Below are positions 8,294 through 17,071 of a DNA stretch of 64,000 nt, one piece after another. The notes under the pieces are model-generated. The model was not told the origin of the DNA. It did not search any database and saw only the letters and a program-made list of their open reading frames with translations. The first letter of the stretch is position 1, and every line of letters starts with the position of its first letter. Source of the stretch: an uncultured Eubacteriales bacterium (lineage in GTDB: Bacteria; Bacillota; Clostridia; Christensenellales; Aristaeellaceae); the NCBI GenBank assembly GCA_900315315.1, contig OMYT01000009.1, positions 1-64,000 of the forward strand, in the 5' to 3' direction. The translations under genes were made by a program, and so were the position numbers.

Positions 8294-9802
8294 TCAGCGG
8301 GAGGAAGGCCTGTGGACGGAAACGGAGGGATCCATATGGCCGTCCCGGAACATGGAAAACTGATCCATAGGATAGTCGGCCAGGTTTTCCAGAATTTCCC
8401 GGCTGTCCGCGCGGCTGAGGAGTTCTTTTCTGTTCCGCAGGACTTCCGCCTCCGCCTGATGCTTGGAGGGGCCGCCGACACAGCCGCCCGGGCACATCAT
8501 TCCTTCCACGAAATCTGCGTCTAGTTTTCCTGATTTGAGAAGGAGCATGGCTTTGCGGCATTCCTCCCCGCCGGAACACTGCATGAGACGAATATCCGAG
8601 GTATCTTCCCCCATCTCTTTCATGGCCTGCAAAACAGCCGCGGCAACGCCGCCGCTGCCGGCAAACTGCTTGCCGAATAGAGAGGATTCCTGATAGGTTT
8701 CCTCCACCGGCTTGAGGGCAATATTCCGGGAATCCAGCATGGCGACTATTTCCCCGTAGGTCAGGGCGAAATCCGGACGATCCGCAATGAACTCGTTCAG
8801 GGTTTCGCCTTTTTTGGCGATGCAGGGCCCGATGAAGACCGTGACGCATTCCGGATCCAGATACTTCAGATAGCGGGAAACGGCGACCATGGGGCTGACG
8901 GTGTTGGACTTGTACTTCTCATATTCTTCGGGGAAATGATGGCGGAGCATGGAGATGAAAGCCGGACAGCAGGAGGTGGTCATCTTCCGGCCCTCGCGTC
9001 GGGCTTCGATCCATTCCAGGGCTTCATAGGCGGCAGTCATATCGCCGCCGAGACCGACCTCCACCATGTCGGCAAAGCCCAGCTTTTTGAGGCCGGAACG
9101 GAGGGAAGCCATGGAGATCTCCCTGCCGAACTGGCCCTCCGTGGCGGGGGCGCACATGGCGATGACGCGCTTTCCGCGCCGGATTGCCTGAATGACATTG
9201 ACGGCATAGATCCTGGACCCGATGGCGCCGAAGGGGCAGTTATGGATACAATGGCCGCAATGGACGCATTTTTCGTCGTCGATCATGCAGATGCCGTTAT
9301 CGGCATAGGTGATGGCGTCGACGGGGCAGGCTTTTTTGCAGGGGCGCTCCATATGCACAATGGCGCCGTAGGGACAGGATTTGGCACACAGGCCGCAGGA
9401 TTTGCATTTGACGGGGTCGATGCGCATGCGGGTATCGCCGGGGGCAATGGCATCGAAACGGCAGGAATTCAGGCAGGCCTTGCCGAGGCAGAAGCGGCAG
9501 ATATCCGTGACCAGGTATTCCTGGATCGGGCAGTCATCGCAGGCGGCGGGAATGACGGCGACCACATTGCGGGAGGAACTGCCGGCATCCGGGTGCTGCC
9601 CCAGGGCGAGGCGGATGCGCCCCCGGACAATTTCGCGCTCCTTATAGATACAGCAGCGGTAATTCGGCTTCGGGCCCGGAATGATGGAGTGGATCAGTTG
9701 CTCGCAGTTTTCGGACGACAGCTGATCCTCCCAGGCCAGGCGGCAGACTTTCTCCAGGATCTGATGCTTTAAATCCACAATTCCCTTATCGTTTGTAATC
9801 AT
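8294..9802 (-). CDS. Monomeric [FeFe] hydrogenase, group-B-like
   Basis: This 502-residue iron-sulfur protein carries all three H-cluster signatures: L1 TTSCCPAF (Cys278, Cys279), L2 FIGPCIAKKGE (Cys327) and L3 MMCPGGCVGGPS (Cys437, Cys441). Upstream are two 4Fe-4S ferredoxin motifs (Cys133/136/139/143 and Cys179/182/185/189) and extra cysteines at 88-114 and 155-159. It lacks the plant-type 2Fe-2S domain of classic group A enzymes, and its L1/L3 forms resemble the poorly understood group B enzymes of anaerobes. It would catalyse H2 evolution or uptake with ferredoxin, or act as a sensor. No hydE, hydF or hydG maturase is in the window. Strong AAGGAG upstream of the ATG at 9802; its promoter overlaps that of the divergent dipeptidase. 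Confidence 0.85.
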   Translation of the reverse strand: MITNDKGIVDLKHQILEKVCRLAWEDQLSSENCEQLIHSIIPGPKPNYRCCIYKEREIVRGRIRLALGQHPDAGSSSRNVVAVIPAACDDCPIQEYLVTDICRFCLGKACLNSCRFDAIAPGDTRMRIDPVKCKSCGLCAKSCPYGAIVHMERPCKKACPVDAITYADNGICMIDDEKCVHCGHCIHNCPFGAIGSRIYAVNVIQAIRRGKRVIAMCAPATEGQFGREISMASLRSGLKKLGFADMVEVGLGGDMTAAYEALEWIEARREGRKMTTSCCPAFISMLRHHFPEEYEKYKSNTVSPMVAVSRYLKYLDPECVTVFIGPCIAKKGETLNEFIADRPDFALTYGEIVAMLDSRNIALKPVEETYQESSLFGKQFAGSGGVAAAVLQAMKEMGEDTSDIRLMQCSGGEECRKAMLLLKSGKLDADFVEGMMCPGGCVGGPSKHQAEAEVLRNRKELLSRADSREILENLADYPMDQFSMFRDGHMDPSVSVHRPSSR

Positions 9803-9851
9803 GGTTTCTCCTTGTTATGCCTTTGCGGTTTTTCTTTATGGCTTTTTCTGC

Positions 9852-9880
9852 AATATAGCATGTTTTGCTTTTCATGACAA
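9852..9880 (-). promoter_or_regulatory. Promoter of the [FeFe] hydrogenase gene
   Basis: On the minus strand TTGTCA (9875-9880) and TATATT (9852-9857) are 17 bases apart, about 50 bases before the hydrogenase start. The -35 box occupies the same bases as the -35 box of the divergent promoter. Confidence 0.7.
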
Positions 9881-9902
9881 GAAGAGGGGAAAATGATATA
9901 AT
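9874..9902 (+). promoter_or_regulatory. Promoter of the M20 dipeptidase gene
   Basis: ATGACA (9874-9879) and a perfect TATAAT (9897-9902) are spaced by 17 bases, 28 bases before the ATG at 9931. Confidence 0.75.
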
Positions 9903-9930
9903 GTCTGTATTGTTGAAAGGAGATTATACC

Positions 9931-11529
9931 ATGAGAAAAACAATGTGTGTTTTCCTGGCGATTCTGCTTGCAGTGAGCCTGGGGGTGACGGGGGCCTGCG
10001 CCGAAGGGACGGATTCCTCCGCGGACGATATTAAAAACAGAAAGCTGACAGAAGAAGAGCTTGCCGTTGCAACCCATGTGATTGAGAACTTTGTGGCACT
10101 GGCGGGGGTTCCGAGGCCCTCGCACCACGAGGAAAAGGTCAGTGCGTTCCTGGTCGGCTGGGCAAAGGAAATGGGCTTGGAACCGGTGCAGGACAAGGTG
10201 CTGAACGTGGTTTTCGACGTGCCGGCGACGGAAGGATATGAGGATTGCCCCCGGGTGGGCCTTCAGGGTCATATGGACATGGTGTGCGTCGGCGACAGCC
10301 CGGACTACGACCCCGAAAACGATCCGATCAGGGTTGCGGTGGACTACGAAAACGCCACCATGACGGCGGAGGGGACCTCCCTCGGAGCGGACGACGGAAT
10401 CGGCTGCGCGATCATCATGAGCATGGTGCAGGGCCTTGCCCCGCATGGACCGCTGCGCGTGATCATCACGGTGGACGAAGAAGACGGGATGACGGGCATT
10501 ATGAATATCGACCCGGCAACGGTGGCGGACCTGAAGTATCTGATCAACGTCGACAGCGAGGTTTCCGACTCCGTGACCGTATCCACAGCCGGCGGCGTGC
10601 AGATCGATATCTCCGATTCCGGGGAATACGGAAAAGCGCCGGAAGGAGACCTGGCGGTGACGGTAACGGTATCCGGCCTGGCAGGCGGGCATTCCGGGGT
10701 CGACATCAACAAAGGCAGGCTGAACGCGATCTATGTGCTTGACTCCGTGCTGGAGGCACTGACAAAGGAAGGGATTGCCTATGAAATTGCCTCCATGGAG
10801 GGCGGGACGGCGAGCAACGCGATTCCGTCAAAGGCGGCGGCGATGCTGGTGATCAAAGCGGAAGATCTGGAAAAGGCGGTATCCGTCGCGGAAGAACAGG
10901 AAGCCGCGTGGAAAGAGAGCGCCGGGGAGACGGAGCCGGGGCTGGAAATCGTGGCCGCGGCGGCAGACACAACGCCGGACGCGGTGGTCACTGGCGAGGA
11001 GGCGGGGAAAACCCGCGCGCTGCTGGACGGCCTGGTCAACGGTGTGTACACGATGTCGGAAGAGATCGAGGGACTGGTGGAGAGTTCCTCAAACCTGGGG
11101 ATTCTCAAACTGACGCCGGAGGGGCTGACGGCATGCTGCTACGAGCGGAGTTCCAACGCCGAAAAGACGGAAGAGATCCTGGCGATTGACAGGAAGGTCA
11201 TTGAGGAAAACGGGCTGAGTGCGGAATATCTCCCGAGCGGCGACGCGTGGCCGTATAATCCGGACAGCGTGCTGCTGCCGTTGACGGAGAAAGTATATCA
11301 GGAGCAGAACGGCAGCGACATCAAGGTGGAGGCCCTGCACGCCACGCTGGAGTGCGGGACTTTCGCGGTGATGAACCCCGGGCTGGACATGGTCAGCATC
11401 GGTCCGGACCTGGAGAATGTCCATTCCACAAGCGAGATGCTTTACCTGCGCACGATTCCCAAGACATTCAACCTGCTGGCCGGAATCCTGGCCGGCATCG
11501 CGGAGGCGGACGCCGGGGCGGGAAGATGA
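9931..11529 (+). CDS. pepD: Exported aminoacyl-histidine dipeptidase (PepD-like, M20)
   Basis: A 532-residue M20-clan metallopeptidase of the PepD/beta-Ala-His dipeptidase type, which cleaves Xaa-His and other dipeptides with two zinc ions. Metal-site motifs are visible: QGHMDMV (His114, Asp116), GADDGIG (Asp154/155) and VDEEDG (Glu183/184), plus the lid/dimer motif GLAGGHSGVDI. Unlike the usual cytoplasmic PepD it starts with a signal peptide (MRKTMCVFLAILLAVSLGVTGACAEG), so it acts outside the membrane, possibly as a lipoprotein. The start at 9931 has GAAAGGAG 9 bases upstream; an in-frame ATG at 9865 lies before the promoter and was rejected. It is followed after 41 bases by a C69 dipeptidase, probably on the same transcript. 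Confidence 0.85.
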   Translation: MRKTMCVFLAILLAVSLGVTGACAEGTDSSADDIKNRKLTEEELAVATHVIENFVALAGVPRPSHHEEKVSAFLVGWAKEMGLEPVQDKVLNVVFDVPATEGYEDCPRVGLQGHMDMVCVGDSPDYDPENDPIRVAVDYENATMTAEGTSLGADDGIGCAIIMSMVQGLAPHGPLRVIITVDEEDGMTGIMNIDPATVADLKYLINVDSEVSDSVTVSTAGGVQIDISDSGEYGKAPEGDLAVTVTVSGLAGGHSGVDINKGRLNAIYVLDSVLEALTKEGIAYEIASMEGGTASNAIPSKAAAMLVIKAEDLEKAVSVAEEQEAAWKESAGETEPGLEIVAAAADTTPDAVVTGEEAGKTRALLDGLVNGVYTMSEEIEGLVESSSNLGILKLTPEGLTACCYERSSNAEKTEEILAIDRKVIEENGLSAEYLPSGDAWPYNPDSVLLPLTEKVYQEQNGSDIKVEALHATLECGTFAVMNPGLDMVSIGPDLENVHSTSEMLYLRTIPKTFNLLAGILAGIAEADAGAGR

Positions 11530-11570
11530 AAAACCTGCTATGATGAAAGAAAAAAGGAAGGGGAAAAACG

Positions 11571-13034
11571 ATGTCCTGCACGACAATCCTGGTCGGTAAA
11601 ATGGCCAGCAATGACGGATCCACGATGGTCGCCCGGACGGAGGACGGACACTTCGACGTGAAAAGGCTGACGGTGGTCAACCCGAAGGATCAGCCGAAGA
11701 AATACAAGACGAAGATTTCACACCTGGAAATCGAACTGACGGAGAAACCGATGAGGTATACCGCGTGCCCGAACGTGGACCCGAAGGCCGGCGTATGGGC
11801 GGCGACCGGCATCAATGAGGCGAACGTCGGCATGACGGCCACGGAGACGATTACTTCCAACCCGCGGGTGCTGGCGGCGGATCCGCTGGTCGAATACAAA
11901 AAGGCGAAGACCCGGCGGGAGAAAGACGTGCCCGGCGGCATCGGGGAGGAAGACATCGTGCTGCTGGTGCTGCCCTATGCGCGCACGGCGCGGGAGGGCG
12001 TGCTGCGGCTGGCGAAACTGCTGGAGACCTACGGTACGTACGAAATGAACGGGATCGCCTTCAACGACGAGAACGAGGTATGGTGGCTGGAGACGATCGG
12101 CGGGCATCACTGGATGGCCCGGAAGGTTCCGGAGGACCGGGTGGTCATCAACCCGAACCAGTTCGGCATGGACGAGTTTGACCTGGAGGATGCCTTCGGG
12201 AAGCAGGAGGCACACCTGTGTTCCGCGGACCTGCGGGAGTTTATCCGGGACAACCGGCTGGACCTGAACCGGGACGGGAAATTCAACCCGCGGTATGTTT
12301 TCGGCAGCCGCCGGGATATGGACCACATCTACAACACGCCCCGGGCCTGGTTCATGGGCCGGTACCTGACGCCGGAAAGCCACCGGTGGGAGGGGCCGGA
12401 TGCGGAATTCACCCCGGAAAGCGACAACATTCCCTGGAGTCTGCAGCCGGATCGGAAGGTGGCGGCGGAGGATGTGCAGTACATGCTGTCCGGGCACTAC
12501 CAGGGCACGGACTACGATCCCTACACCAACCGGGAGACGGGGAAGCGGGGCATGTACCGTTCCATCGGCATCAACCGCACCGGGGTGACGACGATCTGCC
12601 AGATCCGGCCGGATGTGCCGGAAAAGATCAAAGGGATCGAGTGGATCTGCTTCGGGTCCACGACGTTCGGTGCGTTCCTGCCGTTCTACACGGCGGTGAG
12701 CCGGGTTCCGGACTATCTGAGCAGGATTACGTGCGACACCAGCACGGAAAACTACTACTGGGGCAGCCGGCTGATCGGCGCGCTGGCGGACTCCTGCTAT
12801 GCCGGGTCGATCCAGAACATTGAACGGTACCAGATGGCAGTGGCCACGAAGGGACGGGAGATCATCCGCGAATACGACGGGAAGATGACAGAGAGCGGGG
12901 ATTTCTCCCTGACAGAGGAAGCGAACGAGAAGCTGAGCGCCATGGCGAAGGAGGAGACGATCTCCACGCTGAACAAGGTGCTGCAGACCGCGAGTGAGAG
13001 GATGAAGAACGGGTATAATCTGGCGGATAATTGA
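11571..13034 (+). CDS. C69-family dipeptidase
   Basis: The 487-residue protein starts MSCTTILVG, typical of family C69 dipeptidases: an N-terminal-nucleophile fold in which Cys3 becomes the active-site residue after removal of the first two residues. Family features include SNDGSTMVARTED (residues 13-25), AATGINEANVGMTATETI, GGIGEEDIVLLVLPYARTAR and the C-terminal WGSRLIGALADSCY segment. No signal peptide is present, so it should work in the cytoplasm, hydrolysing dipeptides delivered by importers such as the Opp system nearby. A purine-rich site (AAGGAAGGGG) precedes the ATG. It follows the exported M20 dipeptidase at 41 bases. Confidence 0.88.
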   Translation: MSCTTILVGKMASNDGSTMVARTEDGHFDVKRLTVVNPKDQPKKYKTKISHLEIELTEKPMRYTACPNVDPKAGVWAATGINEANVGMTATETITSNPRVLAADPLVEYKKAKTRREKDVPGGIGEEDIVLLVLPYARTAREGVLRLAKLLETYGTYEMNGIAFNDENEVWWLETIGGHHWMARKVPEDRVVINPNQFGMDEFDLEDAFGKQEAHLCSADLREFIRDNRLDLNRDGKFNPRYVFGSRRDMDHIYNTPRAWFMGRYLTPESHRWEGPDAEFTPESDNIPWSLQPDRKVAAEDVQYMLSGHYQGTDYDPYTNRETGKRGMYRSIGINRTGVTTICQIRPDVPEKIKGIEWICFGSTTFGAFLPFYTAVSRVPDYLSRITCDTSTENYYWGSRLIGALADSCYAGSIQNIERYQMAVATKGREIIREYDGKMTESGDFSLTEEANEKLSAMAKEETISTLNKVLQTASERMKNGYNLADN

Positions 13035-13147
13035 AAAAGTCGGGAACTAATTACAAAAATGTGCGTCTGACAGGATGAAAGGAAACAAAACGCGGGATAC
13101 GCGTTGAAGGAAAGAAACAAAAATAAACGAAAGAGAGGAAACAAACC

Positions 13148-14302
13148 ATGAAGAAACTGATTGCCATCATCCTGATGCTTGCGCTGGCCTGTACGGCGCT
13201 GACCGCCCTGGCGGCGGAACTGACCGACGTGACCTGCAAGGAAATGCAGTTCACCACCAAGGCTCCGGCCGGCACGGTTGCCGGATATACAGAGGACACG
13301 GGACTGAGGATCTACACCAAGGGTGAAGGCGGCATTCCCTACGTGCAGGTGTTTCGCAGGCCGCTGGAATACAAGTTCAGTAATCCGCAGGACTACCTGA
13401 ACAACGTGGTGAGAGAGTACCTGGAGGACAAATACGGCAAAGACAGCCAGGGCATGAACCCCGCGAAGGAAATGGAAATCGGCGGCAAGACCCTGCTGGG
13501 CGCGAGATACTACTATGTACTGCAGGGGACCAAAGTGACCCAGATCAACGTGATCGAGATCCGCGACGCGGGCGATGTGGAATACACCGCCAAGTTCTAC
13601 GAAGGGTACGAGGACATTACCATGGAGACGCTGGAAACGGCGGTTCAGTATTATCAGGAAACCGACACTGCCGCGGCAACCGTCGAGGAACCCAAACAGG
13701 CGACCGGGAAAACTGTGGAACCCATGGACCTTTCCTGGCTGACGGTGAACAAGGAAGACGGCCAGTACAGCGTTAGGATCACCGATACAGACAAGATTGA
13801 CGCCGGCGGATACTTTACGGCGGAGATCTACTTCGCGGATACTTATCCGCTCGAAGAAGTCTACGCTCTGCAGGAAGGCGACAAGGTGACGGTGAACGGG
13901 ACCGTGTATACAGTGGATGCCCTTCTGCCGGAGCAGGACGGCGCCCGGGAACTGCGGGTGAAAGAAGAGTTCGACGGGTACATTGTCTTCAAAAAAGCGA
14001 CGGACAATTACCTGACGCTGCTGATAAACGACTGGGTGCCCAGCACGAAGATCGGCACGGAAAAGGTTATGCTGCCGCTGCCCAACGCGTTCGCATTCTT
14101 CTGGGCCGGCGGGGACGACGAAGTGAAGACCTATGACTGGGAGTCCTTTGTGAACCTGCTGCGGAGCGGCGAACTGAACGGCGAGCTGAAGCAGTACAAC
14201 ACGCTGATCCAGTTCAAGGATGGGCTGGTGATGTCCATCGGACATACGGATTATCCCGAAGGCCCGGCACCAATGATTGAGGCCGGCTGGGCAGGAGAGT
14301 AA
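13148..14302 (+). CDS. Exported protein of unknown function
   Basis: A 384-residue protein with a clear signal peptide (MKKLIAIILMLALACTALTALAA, probably cleaved after residue 22; the Cys at 15 sits in a weak lipobox). I do not recognise the mature part. It seems to contain two segments, residues 25-170 (TAKAP-type strand pattern, many Tyr in YYYVLQGTKV) and residues 190-384 (acidic, strand-rich, ending MSIGHTDYPEGPAP), joined by a linker rich in Thr/Ala/Glu. No catalytic motif or repeat is visible. GAGAGGAAAC precedes the ATG. The hairpin at 14333-14354 closes the unit. It is probably a surface protein of a lineage-specific family. Confidence 0.6.
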   Translation: MKKLIAIILMLALACTALTALAAELTDVTCKEMQFTTKAPAGTVAGYTEDTGLRIYTKGEGGIPYVQVFRRPLEYKFSNPQDYLNNVVREYLEDKYGKDSQGMNPAKEMEIGGKTLLGARYYYVLQGTKVTQINVIEIRDAGDVEYTAKFYEGYEDITMETLETAVQYYQETDTAAATVEEPKQATGKTVEPMDLSWLTVNKEDGQYSVRITDTDKIDAGGYFTAEIYFADTYPLEEVYALQEGDKVTVNGTVYTVDALLPEQDGARELRVKEEFDGYIVFKKATDNYLTLLINDWVPSTKIGTEKVMLPLPNAFAFFWAGGDDEVKTYDWESFVNLLRSGELNGELKQYNTLIQFKDGLVMSIGHTDYPEGPAPMIEAGWAGE

Positions 14303-14332
14303 GACTGAAACGTAAAGAAATGCATAGAAAGA

Positions 14333-14357
14333 GGGGCTGCCCGCGGGCAGCCCCTTT
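14333..14357. terminator. Bidirectional terminator between convergent genes
   Basis: GGGGCTGCCCG/CGGGCAGCCCC (14333-14354) is a near-continuous 11-bp palindrome followed by TTT on the plus strand and by a pyrimidine run on the minus strand (complement of GAAAGA). It lies between the unknown exported protein (+) and the peptide-binding protein (-) and can serve both. Confidence 0.8.
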
Positions 14358-14377
14358 GATGATGCTGAATTCGGGAA

Positions 14378-16033
14378 TTAACGGCCGAACTGAGCGTCGT
14401 TGTTGCCGGATTCGGTGGTCCACATCTCCAGCATGTTGATCGGATCGTTGAAGTCGGCGATCCAGCCGTTACGGGCGATATCGAAGTTGCCTTCCTTGCG
14501 CTCGTTGAGGAACACGGCCCAGTCGATGGACTTGATGGTCATGTTGATGCCGATCTGGGCGAAGTCCTGCTGCAGGCACTCGGCGATTGCGACATGGCCG
14601 GAGGTGTTGTTGGTCAGGTACTCGAAGCTCAGGGGCGTGCTGGCGGAGAGCATGTTGTTGGCATCGAATTCGAAGCCGGCGCTCTTCAGCAGTTCAATCG
14701 CTTCTTCCACGTTGGGCTCTTCCGGGAAATAGCCGTCGCTGCCGTTCGGGTACTTCCAGGCATTGGCATCCTTGAAGTAGCCGCCGTTGCCGTCCGCCAT
14801 GCCCAGGGGCAGGAAGGAGGTAGCGATCTTCTGCTCGCACTGGCCGACGGTGTCAATGATGTACTGACGGTCGATCAGCAGGCCCAGGGCCTTCCGCATC
14901 GCGGCAGCCTGTTCAGCGGTCTTGCCGGCGAAGAGGTCGGACTTGACGTTGAAGATTACGTAGTAGGTGCCCAGCTCGTCCACGATGTGGAACTCGGGAT
15001 TTCCTTTCAGAGACGCGATCTGATCGGTGGGAATGCTGTCGATGAAGTCCAGGTCGCCGTTCTGATAGGCGGCGAAAATGGCGGTATCGTCATCGCTGAG
15101 CATGAACTCCAGGCGCTCGATCTTCACGTTGTCGGCATCCCAGTAGTTGGGGTTCTTGACGTACACCATGGACTTGTTGTGCTCCCAGCTCTCCAGGGTG
15201 TAGGCACCGCTGGAAACAAAGCCGGCTTCCAGCGCCCAGGCACCGGGGTTGTCCGCGGTGGCCTTGGCTTCGACACAGGCCTGCTGCACCGGGAAGAAGG
15301 TGGGGAAGGCGGCCAGGTCCAGCATGTAGGCGCAGGGGGCCTTCAGGGTGACGGTGAAGGTCTTGCCGTCTTCGGAAGCGGTGACCTGCAGATCATCCGG
15401 ATAGCCGGCGATGCCGTCGAACATGTAGCTGTAGTCAGCAGCGGTTTCGGGAGCGGCAGCGCGCTTCCAGGAATACTCGAAGTCCTTCGCGGTCAGGTCG
15501 GAACCGTCGGACCACTTCAGACCGTCACGGATGGTGAAGGTGTAGGTCAGGCCGTCTTCGCTGACTTCATAACCGGTGGCGAAGTTCGGGGCATAGTTGC
15601 CTTCCGCGTCATAGGTGTAGAGGCCGCCGAAGCTGTTGGCTGCCAGGCAGGCGCCGTCCACGGAGCTGTTCAGCGCGGGATCCAGCTTGTCCGGCTCGGA
15701 AGCCAGCTGCAGGCGCAGGGTCTTGTTGTCGCCGAAGTCGGCGTACATGAAGAACTTGGTGGCATAGGCATTGGAATAGTAGCCGGTCAGGCCTTCCCGA
15801 GCCATATACTGATCATTGTAGTAATAGATCGGGACGATGGCGCCGGTGTCCATCAGGATGTCTTCCGCCTGGTGCATCATTTCGGCACGCTTGGCGAAGT
15901 CGGTGGTCGCTTTGATGTCGGCGATCAGCTTGTTGTACTCGGTCCAGTCGGGTTCGCTGCCGGCGTCGGCCAGAGCGGACGCGCAACCCAGCACCATCAT
16001 GGCGGCCAGCAGAAGAGCTAACAGTTTCTTCAT
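14378..16033 (-). CDS. Oligopeptide-binding protein (OppA-like), apparently circularly permuted
   Basis: The 551-residue protein is a family 5 extracellular solute-binding protein with a signal sequence (MKKLLALLLAAMMVLGC; Cys17 may be a lipoprotein cysteine). The family's usual N-terminus (TLRLQLASEPDKLDPALNSS, then GLYTYDAEGNYAPNFATGYEVS) begins only near residue 105. The usual C-terminal segment, a Tyr-x-x-Leu-Ile helix, KRAEMMHQAEDIL, AIVPIYYYNDQYM and a final strand, is instead found at residues 31-98, straight after the signal peptide. The protein ends at WTTESGNNDAQFGR, exactly where that segment would normally continue. This is a circular permutation of the binding-protein fold. It is the last gene of the opp cluster (72 bases after oppF, good TTAGGAGG site) and would bind peptides outside the cell. 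Confidence 0.85.
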   Translation of the reverse strand: MKKLLALLLAAMMVLGCASALADAGSEPDWTEYNKLIADIKATTDFAKRAEMMHQAEDILMDTGAIVPIYYYNDQYMAREGLTGYYSNAYATKFFMYADFGDNKTLRLQLASEPDKLDPALNSSVDGACLAANSFGGLYTYDAEGNYAPNFATGYEVSEDGLTYTFTIRDGLKWSDGSDLTAKDFEYSWKRAAAPETAADYSYMFDGIAGYPDDLQVTASEDGKTFTVTLKAPCAYMLDLAAFPTFFPVQQACVEAKATADNPGAWALEAGFVSSGAYTLESWEHNKSMVYVKNPNYWDADNVKIERLEFMLSDDDTAIFAAYQNGDLDFIDSIPTDQIASLKGNPEFHIVDELGTYYVIFNVKSDLFAGKTAEQAAAMRKALGLLIDRQYIIDTVGQCEQKIATSFLPLGMADGNGGYFKDANAWKYPNGSDGYFPEEPNVEEAIELLKSAGFEFDANNMLSASTPLSFEYLTNNTSGHVAIAECLQQDFAQIGINMTIKSIDWAVFLNERKEGNFDIARNGWIADFNDPINMLEMWTTESGNNDAQFGR

Positions 16034-16105
16034 GGGTAGGTTTCCTCCTAAAATAAAGTTTTTTTATATCGACCGGCCATGCTGCAGGCGCGGCTGATAT
16101 TCGAT

Positions 16106-17071
16106 TTACCGGTGGTGGCAGGCCACAAAGCGCCCGGGAGAGATTTCCCTCAGCGCGGGGCGGCTTTCCTCGCATTCCTTCGTCGCGTAGCGGCAGCGGG
16201 TGCGGAAGGGACAGCCTTTGGGCATCCGCAGGGGAGAGGGAACGTCGCCTTCCAGGATGATGCGGTTCTTGTGCCGCGCGGTCTCCGGATCCGGCATGGG
16301 AATGGCAGAGATCAGGGATTCGGAATAGGGGTGAATGGGGGAATTGATGATATCCCGGGCGGGACCGATCTCCACCACGCGTCCCAGATACATGACGGCG
16401 ATCCGGCGGCTCATGTGCTGAACCACCAGCAGGTCATGGGCGATAAACAGATAGGCGATGCCCAGCTTCTGCTGCAGATCTTCAAAGGTGTTGATGATTT
16501 GCGCCTGAATGGACACGTCCAGCGCCGAAACCGGCTCGTCGCAGACGATGAAGCGCGGACTGACCGCCAGGGCCCGGGCGATACCGATGCGCTGGCGCTG
16601 GCCGCCGGAGAACTCATGGGCGTAGCGGTTGGCGTGCTCGCTGTTCAGGCCGACCAGGGTCAGCAGCTCGTTGATCCGGTCCGCGCGCTCCTGCTTGGTT
16701 GCATAGAGCTTATGGATGTCCAGCGGTTCGCCGATGATATCCGCCACGGTCATGCGGGGATTCAGGGAAGAATAGGGATCCTGGAAAACGATCTGCATAT
16801 CCTTGCGGAATTCGCCGATATTCTTCTCTGTGACCTGTTTTCCGTCAAAATAGACTTCGCCGGCGGTGGGGGTATAGAGATGGAGGAGCGTGCGGCCGAC
16901 GGTGGTCTTGCCGCAGCCGGACTCGCCGACCAGGCCCAGGGTTTCGCCCTCATCGATGGTGAAGGAAACATCATCCACCGCTTTCAGGACGGTTTTGTTC
17001 ATCATGCCGGACTTGATGGGGAAGTATTTTTTGAGGTTCCGGACCTCGACCAGATGCTTCTGTTCGCTCAT
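16106..17071 (-). CDS. oppF: Oligopeptide ABC transporter ATP-binding protein (OppF-like)
   Basis: A 321-residue ABC ATPase with Walker [11 protein letters not shown]-loop [10 protein letters not shown], signature [14 protein letters not shown] and Walker [13 protein letters not shown]. The C-terminal oligopeptide/dipeptide domain contains the family's cysteine-bearing tail ([18 protein letters not shown] ... ACHH), thought in relatives to hold an iron-sulfur cluster. With OppD it powers peptide import through OppB/OppC. Its start (17071) overlaps the oppD stop by 4 bases, so the two are translationally coupled. No stop-gap or missing motif is seen. Confidence 0.93.
   Translation of the reverse strand: MSEQKHLVEVRNLKKYFPIKSGMMNKTVLKAVDDVSFTIDEGETLGLVGESGCGKTTVGRTLLHLYTPTAGEVYFDGKQVTEKNIGEFRKDMQIVFQDPYSSLNPRMTVADIIGEPLDIHKLYATKQERADRINELLTLVGLNSEHANRYAHEFSGGQRQRIGIARALAVSPRFIVCDEPVSALDVSIQAQIINTFEDLQQKLGIAYLFIAHDLLVVQHMSRRIAVMYLGRVVEIGPARDIINSPIHPYSESLISAIPMPDPETARHKNRIILEGDVPSPLRMPKGCPFRTRCRYATKECEESRPALREISPGRFVACHHR

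Noticed and set aside
9865..9930. Earlier ATG for the M20 dipeptidase
   Set aside because: It lies upstream of the -10 box of the gene's own promoter and has no ribosome site, whereas 9931 has both a strong site and a signal peptide.
14594..16021. 475-residue plus-strand open frame opposite the peptide-binding protein
   Set aside because: Gly/Val/Ala-rich antisense shadow; the minus-strand protein has a signal peptide, ribosome site and family motifs.
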